A stretch of DNA of 64,000 bases from Schizochytrium sp. CCTCC M209059 (Eukaryota; Sar; Bigyra; Thraustochytrida; Thraustochytriidae): the NCBI GenBank assembly GCA_000818945.1, contig KN805376.1:627385-691384 (forward strand). Direction: 5' to 3'. The notes beneath the pieces are model-generated. The model did not search any database. It was not told where the DNA came from and saw only the letters and a list, made by a program, of their open reading frames with translations. Position 1 is the stretch's first letter. The number at the start of each line of letters is the position of its first letter. The position numbers were made by a program, and so were the translations under genes. This document shows positions 57,901 through 64,000 of this stretch, piece by piece.

Positions 57901-58790
57901 ATGTCGGGCAAATTGATGCGAGCGATCGCCAATATGTCGACAATAACGACGACGATGACGACGATGACGGCCTTGAGTGCATTTGGAGCAGGCACTGGGA
58001 TTCTTGGAACGAAGTGCATTTCTACTTCCACAAGGACTCGTTTGAGACAACTTTTCAAAAACCGAACGCTTACGCCGAAGCAGAATCCGAGCGAGAAGCT
58101 CGAAGGTGCATGCTTCGCGAGGAAATGCATGAACGCAAGTTCATGCTTTATGAGCGTGAGCAAGAAAAGCAGCGTCGACTCGAGAACGACTGGTCAGTGC
58201 ATGTTGACCCCGAATCTGGGGCAAAGTACTATGAAAATGAACATCTGGGCATCTCAACATGGGAGCGGCCTGAAGTGCTTGGTCCTGACCCCGACGAGCC
58301 GCTGTGGAAAATGTATCTGCACCCGGCGCTGAATCGACCCTTTTACGTTCATCGAGATACCCAGGAAGCAACGTGGGAGCGACCCGTCGAAGAACTTGGC
58401 TATGAATACACCGAGTGCTGGGACTTTGAGTCGAATCAACCTTATTGGGTGAGCTCCGTCACCGGCGAGTGGACCTACGAACGTCCTGATGAACTCGTTC
58501 CTGATGCAGTTAAAGGAAAGTCGTCAGCGCTATCGGAAGATGAGCGGCAGCAAGCTCTTGACAACGAAGCGAATCGCCAATGGTTTGAGGCTTTTGACGA
58601 GGAATCAGGTCGTCCATATTATTACTGCTGGAACGCATTCACTAAAACTACGGAAGAAATTGTCTGGGATAAGCCTGATGCACTCAAGTCAGCCCATGAT
58701 CTTTGGGACGAATACTATTCCGCTGCGGATCAAGCATCCTATTACGTGCACAAACAGACTGGCGAAACGACGTGGAAAAAACCATGGTAG
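54984..58790 (+). CDS. IQ-motif / B-box / WW-domain protein (1268 aa)
   Basis: A single open frame. ATG 54984 is used; codon 24 (ATG 55053) is an alternative, since the segment before it looks less conserved. From residue about 276 to 955 there are roughly 23 IQ-like motifs (AMQIQRAYRGHHAR, AITIQGMVRGRQARH, AICIQALARGHFVR and others), which bind calmodulin or EF-hand light chains. They are interrupted at about 617-662 by a B-box-like zinc finger (CDECNDEVCGFYCRACQGKFC). A poly-Asp patch follows near 985. Residues about 1065-1268 hold five WW or WW-like repeats (W...YYENEHLGISTWERP; FYVHRDTQEATWERP; YWVSSVTGEWTYERP; an atypical fourth; YYVHKQTGETTWKKP at the very C-terminus), which bind Pro-rich peptides. 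A scaffold, perhaps ciliary or centrosomal, is inferred. No enzyme domain is present. Confidence 0.85.
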   Translation: MILPLYGSLPTTAADSAKLAWGEMGPRAAAGNPNGKSKRARRGKRPRPQSFTARYDDQRGAASSAVASPSKQEAKRFRSSQALAADYKLAMARTSLAKRAIVKEPRIASRRHQLSTQELIEQARIIESSATALCAAIYRIEMPTRGLVYHGSTWSVSDVDQEVWNLFATSRCSHRGMQAAYDRGERKIRITIVERLGLFKESSHDPGFYAADPTALQSNNEVDRVEKRLQKRLEIYERKFMTARVRGILRVWRMQRLEPAFRSMCEHKRDLALRGRTAAAMQIQRAYRGHHARQTMRRLLDAHAQTVIACLMRKVSAKQRVTHCHYERQREMAATTIQCAVRKRQARHRLQIARQQRHIEDAAYIIQHAWKNHLAFGIARQAALARRQDRAARRIAGFMRIVAAKSRLAHLRLERAALRVQTRWRGFRGQVLAHFRRIQQEERHDAAITIQGMVRGRQARHVADRLRRARREHCAVRIQARWRARHAQLAYFLIQRERTRSARVIQRFYKAFAIQIALRNRQRDLAARRIQRAYRAKLRRIFNAARSIQRAWRFHKWYAARKSGAIRVQTFVRCVQTRRSYAEKRCAVMVIQRAVRVHAAHCMLSALRERRERLQGMPLCDECNDEVCGFYCRACQGKFCKACMRMIHSVLRDHEKAHLQSSVGVIFAVDWTRDHIAAAIRVQRAWRRRIVRIIHLAEKYKLSRRQNALMMAGMRWRLRVKRSRKARVIQALFRGHRARKLAAQRRRAAIQIQAAARGFLCRLSFLRYRDACTRLQAHQRGRLARRQYKCQREAIVKIQSVLRAWDERGWFLEQRGAAISIQTAARRWRTQASFLAKRRAAICIQALARGHFVRSSLRQKHAGATRIQALVRCFILRRAYQQKRAAAVRVQTAERGHRVRVAVHEKKGFIAAVNIAERRGRYRCAVKIQTAYRLHVARERAALKIQSAWRRNQGAYAAYLVRIGRTAAAANQNVGQIDASDRQYVDNNDDDDDDDGLECIWSRHWDSWNEVHFYFHKDSFETTFQKPNAYAEAESEREARRCMLREEMHERKFMLYEREQEKQRRLENDWSVHVDPESGAKYYENEHLGISTWERPEVLGPDPDEPLWKMYLHPALNRPFYVHRDTQEATWERPVEELGYEYTECWDFESNQPYWVSSVTGEWTYERPDELVPDAVKGKSSALSEDERQQALDNEANRQWFEAFDEESGRPYYYCWNAFTKTTEEIVWDKPDALKSAHDLWDEYYSAADQASYYVHKQTGETTWKKPW

Positions 58791-59282
58791 AAAGAAAAAA
58801 AATGTTCAAAAAAATGGGGTAATGAATTGTACGAAACTGCTGTACATTTTCTTCTCGTCAGGCTCAGTCAGACAGTCAGTCTGCCACTTTCAATAGAGAA
58901 CCAAGACACCGACCGCTGCAAGCCTTGTTTACTTTGCACACAATAAGGGAATCACTTTTACGACCTGACGTTGCGTCAACCGCATCGCTCTACAATATAT
59001 GAATTTGGGTTGCGCACATTGGGTCACGCGTCCCATAGAAGCTGGGCTTGCATACCCGACTTATACGTTGGTCGCGGCGAGACCCGCCGGCTGAGCCTTG
59101 CGGCGCAAGCGTTGCGGCGTGCGGCGCAAGGAATCCGTGTTGCGTCTGGTGCACCTCAAACATCGTGTCTCACGTGGGCTCCGCGGCCTCTCGGACTCTT
59201 TTGCCTCAGAGCGTTGGTGCCGTTTGACGCGAAGATCGAAAGGCTCAATCGCAGTCGCCAACTTGAACGACGTGGACCTGCA
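58791..59282. other. intergenic region before the right-edge gene
   Basis: The 3' flank of the IQ/WW gene and leader of the next gene. GCGGCGCAAG/CGTTGCGGCGTG repeats occur near 59100-59130. The downstream frame stays open back to 58947 without an ATG. No gene is seen. Confidence 0.5.
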
Positions 59283-62200
59283 ATGGAGGACCAGCCCGAG
59301 GAGGCGACGGACGCCGTCGCGAGCAGGGACACGGCAAGCAGAGATAGCCAACAAGAAAACAAAGAAGCACTATCTTTCTCAGAGATGAGCGTCCACCTGT
59401 CTCATAGATCGAGCAAAGATGATGATGTTTTGCAGTTGCAATCGGCAACGTTTACATCAACTGACGTGGGGACTCTGGAACTCAAAAAGCGCACACGAAG
59501 ACTTTCCGAGAGCGCTTCCATGGAGAAAGAAATCTCCAGAGCCTATCGAGCCGAGCTTATTCTGGCATCTCTGCTTGCCTCGCAGGATTTTAGCGGGGCA
59601 CAACGGGCATGGAGACAATTCGTGGACCTCATTTCCCATCCCGAGCCAACCTTGCGCAAGGCCGCTATTATCAACATCGGAGGTCTCTTTCGCAAGTTTC
59701 CCATGTGGGATGTCCTTTCGCCACGAGATGCCCAGGGCTTTGTTACGGCACTACTTGATACAGTCGTTGGAGATGAAATCATTGACATTAGACTGCACGC
59801 TGCCAAGGTTCTTGGGTCTACATTGACAATCAGCAACTATGCAGCTGCGGCAGCGGCAGTAGGTATGTTTCGTCGTGTAAGCAAGGCTCGACTTCCCGGG
59901 AGCTCGGCTATCTCAGATGACCAGAGCCAGCGCAAGAGGATTCGCATCTTCGTTGTGGAGTTTATCGCCCAAGTATTTAATGCTTCGGCATTTCCTCAAG
60001 CTAATGAGACTCGATATTGGTGTTTTCGGCCCGGTACTCGACCTACACAGCAGCTTGTGGCTGTTGTGACTAGCTTTCTCGGGCCAGTCATTCAATTCGA
60101 GCAACCAGAGGCCCGTCTTCGCTGTCGCGCCGGCATTCTCTTTGTTGCGTATGAGCTGCTCGCGTCCCGCGAACAGTTGTCGCCATTGGTAGTAGCCAAT
60201 CTCTTGAAGATGCTCGAGGCTGAATCCGATCTCCTGGTCTCGCAAAATGACGAAACCGATAATGCGAGCGACTTTGACTTTGTTGATGCTGAAGACGCCG
60301 ACGCCTTCTTTGAGGGAGACTTTGCATGCAGCGACACGCTCGATGTTGATCTCGGGCTTTTGCAATTTTGCGCTCTCTTTGTGCCTCTCATGCAAGACCT
60401 TTTGCACGACTATAAAGAGGACCGTCGTGTGGAAAAAGCAATTCTGACCTTCCTAGGAATTTGGGCTAGTGTCTTTTCTCGCATGGACGCTCTCGAAGTT
60501 CGCTTTCGTGCCGCTGAGCTTCGAAAAGAGTGCGTCACTGGCTTTGGTAACCTTCTCGGGCCTCGTGCGTCACGGTACGAGGGCTTTACGAAAGCTCTCG
60601 CCGCCGCGGACCAAGAGTATGCCAAACTGAAAGTTGAAGTAAGACGTCGTGTCGAAGCGGTTCGCTCCGTACTTCAACGACCTGGTACTGTGGTGCAGCT
60701 CTTTGCACAAAAGAGCGACGAGGCAGCCACTGCATCGAGCATAGCATCACACGAGTCACGTGCGCCAGTCTTTGCCTCGCGAACGCATGGTCTCGCTGAT
60801 CGAATTTGTGGGATTGAATCAATGGCAATGCCCGTGCCGACCTCGGAGCGAGCGCTTGTGCGCGTTGCCTTACGAATTCCAGAACTGCCGGAAGTTCCAG
60901 AAAACTGCACGACCGTCCCACCAATGCTTTTTCGTCCAGGCACGGAACGTATACCAGTATGCACTTCCTCGATGCTCAAGACGATCCCAGATCTTCAGGA
61001 TATGGCCGAGCTTGGCTACTCTCCGTATCCACCTCCTTCTCAAGGTACTTTGAAGCCATCGGCTCTCGACTCAGGGAAAAGGGCCACGAGGCCCAGCAAG
61101 ACGATCTCCAGCCGTCACACATCTCTTCCAGTCCGGGAGCTAGAAGATATCGAGCAAGATGATGCTGTGCAAGTAAATCCTGCCGACATAGCCGACCCCG
61201 ATGAAACAAGCGCCCAAACATATGGCTATCTTCGAGGGACGAGAATGCCCGCGGGCTTTCTTGCCACGCACTACAAAAACGGCGCACATGGTGCACGACG
61301 TGCTGCAGCGGAACCCTCCTCACACGCAAATGGGTGGGAGCCACCCTCGATTCCCTTCTTGGATGCGGACAGTGAAGACCACGACTCTTGCTCTCAAGAT
61401 CAGTACGATGATCTATCGAGAGCCGATTCGGCATCGACTTTGAACTCATTACCTGATACAACCACAACCATTGCAAAGCAGCAAGAACAACACCTAACAC
61501 AACGTGAACGCGCAGGACTCACGTCAACACCGGTTCCAATCGTTTCTGCGTATCATCATCTCACAAAAACGGAAAGACAGACAGATCTTTTGCCTTCGCA
61601 TCCCATTCTTCCGCGTGGCGAGATTGAAATTTGGATTACAGAGACTTTACAAGACCCAATACGTAGGTTCCTTGGCGTTATTGCACAGGTAGAACCTGTG
61701 ACGTCCATGCAACCTGTTCAGCACAGCTCTCAAAACGCAGCTGGAGGGCAACCCCGCTATGATGGGGAATCTGCAGGCTCGGACGACAGCTCAGAAGATA
61801 GTGCCGCATTAACTTCTGCGCTAGGAAGCAGCGAGTCTGGGGAGCCAGAATCCGCGCCAATCTGGACTGAGGACGATCGGGTTGAAATTCGTTTTCGAAC
61901 AAGCAACGGAGACATGTTCGCGGCGACTGTGATGATCGCAGAGGCCTTAGAAGACGACCAAGATCTCGAGATGTGGGGTTCCGATCGAGATGAACAAGGA
62001 GCGGAAATGGCTCGCTCCAACCCTGTCCCGGCCGCGCTCTGTGGTGACGGTAAGGTTCTTTTTGCGCCACCGTGTAACTTTCCGCCAATGCCGATCGTTT
62101 ACAAAAAAGACTCAGGGCTTCCACTCTATGGAGCCGCGCGGCCTTTGCGCAAACGCCCTGTTGCATGCACAAGCGATGGAATTTTTGCGTTCGCCGGTGA

Positions 62201-64000
62201 CGATCGTGTCACACAATTTGAGCGCCCTCTTGTGTACAGCAACTCTGGTCATCCCTTCTACAGACTGGAAGGCGGAATGCTTCCCCTGCCTGCTGGTTAT
62301 ACCTCGACAGGAGTCCCTTTCTACACCGTGGCTACAGTGATATTACATCCTTTCTTTTCTAGCGTTGCAACAAGAAAAATTATGGCAAGACAAGCATTTC
62401 GCGCAAGCCAACGCAAGTTACAAAAGAGGACTTCAAAGCTGATCAGGAAACTCCAAGTTGCTGCAGCCTTCATGCAAAGAGGCTCAGAAGCGAGCCTTTC
62501 GCGCGCTTCTGTCGCCGATGTTGATGGGCAAGACGAAGAGACCAAAGTGCACAGCGAGGGAATCTCCACGCGTCGTGCAGAAACCAAGGATGGAACTGCC
62601 CAGAAAGGGCTCGGGCTAATGTCCGACGAGAAGAGAGATACGAAAGTCGTAGATGGGCCCAACAACGAAGATGAGAGCGAGGAGGGCGAGGAAGACGAAT
62701 TCGAAGGAGACGACAACGATGACTTGATTCTGGGTACCTTTGTTGGCGGAGACACAGAGAGTTTCAGTCAGCTTAGTAGCGAATCCTCGGAGCGAGGCAC
62801 ATCTTCTACATCTCTTATGGCAGCCTTGTATTCTGCAGATCCTTCCGAAGACCCTGCCAATGGACGTAAGACAGTACCAATCCTGTTTGACCGCGCAGTC
62901 ATTGAGTTCACTCACACAACAACCGAAGAGACGTGCAAGGTCAAGGTGCAAACGAAATTCGCGCCTAAACGGGATCTCGATGTTTTCGTAATGCTCGATC
63001 CGCCCGAGGTCTTTGAAGTTGTCCCAGCTGTGCTTCGGTTCTCACCTGTAGTTACGTCAATCTCTCTCGACATTGTCTTTCGTCCGCAGCGACACACAGA
63101 AAAGTCATCAAGTGTTCAAGGAGAGATACGCGTGCAAGAGTTCTCCGGCCAAGTCCTCGGCACAGCGGACCTCTGTGGGTTCTGTGGCCCAGCCTTCGAG
63201 GTAAAGAGCATGTTGCGCAGGCCTCTTTGGATCGGCCCTGGGCAACAGACAACCTTTATCGTCGCTGTGTCAAATGTGACACCGAGACAACTCGATGTGG
63301 CCATAAAAATCATTGCCAACACGGACGATGTTGAAGACGACACGTACGAGACCGACGAAAACCTTGCGTTTGCAGCTGACATCGACAGTCTCAGCATTTT
63401 TAAGTTTCAGGAGGCATTTGTTCCAGTGCACTTCGTCCCAGGGCACTTTACGGGCCTTCACGAGGCATCACTCTGTGTGACGAGCAACACTGGGGAGACA
63501 CACTATCTGCCTCTGATTGGACATTGCGGGGCCCCTATCGTCGTGCGAGGGCTGACACGGCAGGAACAGGCGATATACGCCGCCGACCCAACCGACAAGA
63601 CCAAAGCGCCTGTGACCCTAACAAGGAAACGAAGGAGCACCTTGCGCGCCATGGATCTCGAAGCACCGCCCACGCTCAGCACGCTTGTCGATGCACTCGA
63701 AGGATCAACCTCTGAGACTGCTGGTGGAGGCGCAACGACGAAAGCCTCCAATACGACAGGGCCAGGAAGACGTAACATGAACGCCTTCGTAAAAAAGCCC
63801 TGGGCGCAAGTTCGCAAGCTCATGGGCGGGCTTGGAGGCTTTCGTGTGCAGCGAAGAATTCCGTACGACCGTCCACAGGACCGTCCTCAAGAAAACGTGC
63901 CATTTCTTGAGGAACTGGCACGTACAGCAGTCAACTATAGTGTGGTCGGGAAGTCACTGCAGGCAGCGGATCCCAAGCTGACCTTGCGTTATCGTTTGCA
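59283..64000 (+). CDS. large uncharacterised protein, 3' end beyond window (at least 1572 aa)
   Basis: One uninterrupted frame from ATG 59283 to the last base (4718 nt, no stop), so the gene is cut by the right edge. This is the first ATG in a frame open from 58947. Residues about 60-400 are helical and HEAT-like (LILASLLASQDFSGAQRAWRQF; RKAAIINIGGLFRKF). About 400-1100 is mixed, with Ser/Asp/Glu-rich linkers and a pair of Tyr/Pro blocks (LVYSNSGHPFYRLEGG; GYTSTGVPFYTV). A basic helix follows (ASQRKLQKRTSKLIRKLQ), and about 1125-1150 is very acidic. Residues about 1200-1420 look like tandem Ig-like/MSP-type beta domains (VMLDPPEVFEVVPAVLRFSP; TFIVAVSNVTPRQLDV; HFVPGHFTGLHEASLCV), a fold common in ciliary ASH/Hydin-type proteins. 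The family is not recognised. The ciliary idea is inference. Confidence 0.78.
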   Translation, partial: MEDQPEEATDAVASRDTASRDSQQENKEALSFSEMSVHLSHRSSKDDDVLQLQSATFTSTDVGTLELKKRTRRLSESASMEKEISRAYRAELILASLLASQDFSGAQRAWRQFVDLISHPEPTLRKAAIINIGGLFRKFPMWDVLSPRDAQGFVTALLDTVVGDEIIDIRLHAAKVLGSTLTISNYAAAAAAVGMFRRVSKARLPGSSAISDDQSQRKRIRIFVVEFIAQVFNASAFPQANETRYWCFRPGTRPTQQLVAVVTSFLGPVIQFEQPEARLRCRAGILFVAYELLASREQLSPLVVANLLKMLEAESDLLVSQNDETDNASDFDFVDAEDADAFFEGDFACSDTLDVDLGLLQFCALFVPLMQDLLHDYKEDRRVEKAILTFLGIWASVFSRMDALEVRFRAAELRKECVTGFGNLLGPRASRYEGFTKALAAADQEYAKLKVEVRRRVEAVRSVLQRPGTVVQLFAQKSDEAATASSIASHESRAPVFASRTHGLADRICGIESMAMPVPTSERALVRVALRIPELPEVPENCTTVPPMLFRPGTERIPVCTSSMLKTIPDLQDMAELGYSPYPPPSQGTLKPSALDSGKRATRPSKTISSRHTSLPVRELEDIEQDDAVQVNPADIADPDETSAQTYGYLRGTRMPAGFLATHYKNGAHGARRAAAEPSSHANGWEPPSIPFLDADSEDHDSCSQDQYDDLSRADSASTLNSLPDTTTTIAKQQEQHLTQRERAGLTSTPVPIVSAYHHLTKTERQTDLLPSHPILPRGEIEIWITETLQDPIRRFLGVIAQVEPVTSMQPVQHSSQNAAGGQPRYDGESAGSDDSSEDSAALTSALGSSESGEPESAPIWTEDDRVEIRFRTSNGDMFAATVMIAEALEDDQDLEMWGSDRDEQGAEMARSNPVPAALCGDGKVLFAPPCNFPPMPIVYKKDSGLPLYGAARPLRKRPVACTSDGIFAFAGDDRVTQFERPLVYSNSGHPFYRLEGGMLPLPAGYTSTGVPFYTVATVILHPFFSSVATRKIMARQAFRASQRKLQKRTSKLIRKLQVAAAFMQRGSEASLSRASVADVDGQDEETKVHSEGISTRRAETKDGTAQKGLGLMSDEKRDTKVVDGPNNEDESEEGEEDEFEGDDNDDLILGTFVGGDTESFSQLSSESSERGTSSTSLMAALYSADPSEDPANGRKTVPILFDRAVIEFTHTTTEETCKVKVQTKFAPKRDLDVFVMLDPPEVFEVVPAVLRFSPVVTSISLDIVFRPQRHTEKSSSVQGEIRVQEFSGQVLGTADLCGFCGPAFEVKSMLRRPLWIGPGQQTTFIVAVSNVTPRQLDVAIKIIANTDDVEDDTYETDENLAFAADIDSLSIFKFQEAFVPVHFVPGHFTGLHEASLCVTSNTGETHYLPLIGHCGAPIVVRGLTRQEQAIYAADPTDKTKAPVTLTRKRRSTLRAMDLEAPPTLSTLVDALEGSTSETAGGGATTKASNTTGPGRRNMNAFVKKPWAQVRKLMGGLGGFRVQRRIPYDRPQDRPQENVPFLEELARTAVNYSVVGKSLQAADPKLTLRYRL

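Noticed and set aside
1..64000. tRNA, rRNA or snRNA genes and transposons
   Set aside because: I looked for B-box-like GGTTCRAATCC, rRNA-like segments, snRNA starts, and reverse-transcriptase or transposase motifs and saw none. A tRNAscan or Infernal run would settle it.

Overview
The window is nuclear DNA from a eukaryotic protist. Genes lie on both strands with their own spacing and no operon logic. Several are split by short GT-AG introns (about 60-110 nt). Coding DNA is GC-rich, and the proteins include EF-hand, IQ/WW, tetraspanin and cold-shock families. The gene set (tandem full-size PDR-type ABCG pumps, a membrane H+-pyrophosphatase, a Rieske sterol 7-desaturase-like oxygenase, a flagellar EFCAB9-like calcium sensor) fits a flagellate-stage stramenopile, most likely a thraustochytrid/labyrinthulomycete. 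That placement is inference from gene content, not a database match. Three N runs (7089-7098, 24973-25223, 49807-49894) show it is a scaffold.

0-14 kb: three same-strand PDR/ABCG transporter genes in tandem. The first is cut by the left edge and has two introns. The next two are complete and intronless. Between them lie GC-rich leaders with pentanucleotide tracts. 14-21 kb: a two-exon Rieske oxygenase (-), an ankyrin-TIR protein (-) whose six ankyrin units are almost identical, a small lysine-rich protein (+) and an APMAP/strictosidine-synthase-like beta-propeller (-). 21-32 kb: a K+-dependent-type H+-PPase (+), a CAMK-like kinase with a Gln/His-rich tail (+), a 22-bp non-coding tandem array, a SPOUT RNA methyltransferase (-), a membrane alpha/beta hydrolase (+) and a tetraspanin (-). 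32-44 kb: a very Cys-rich small protein in several exons (+), an acidic disordered protein (-) and a 1934-aa multi-cold-shock-domain protein (+).

44-54 kb: a cis-prenyltransferase (+) whose coding end overlaps the end of a giant Ulp1-type (C48) SUMO-protease-like gene (-). That gene shares a 245-bp divergent promoter interval with a 1209-aa helical protein (+). 54-64 kb: a three-exon EFCAB9-like EF-hand gene (-), an IQ/B-box/WW protein (+) and a large open reading frame that leaves the window on the right (+).

There is no operon-like pathway. The most informative points are the EFCAB9 homologue, the ankyrin-TIR gene with homogenised repeats, the Cys-rich multi-exon gene, the intron/no-intron contrast within the ABC array, and a TAGGCCTAGG-type motif that recurs in intergenic DNA, twice inside divergent promoters. 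No RNA genes, CRISPR arrays or transposons were recognised.
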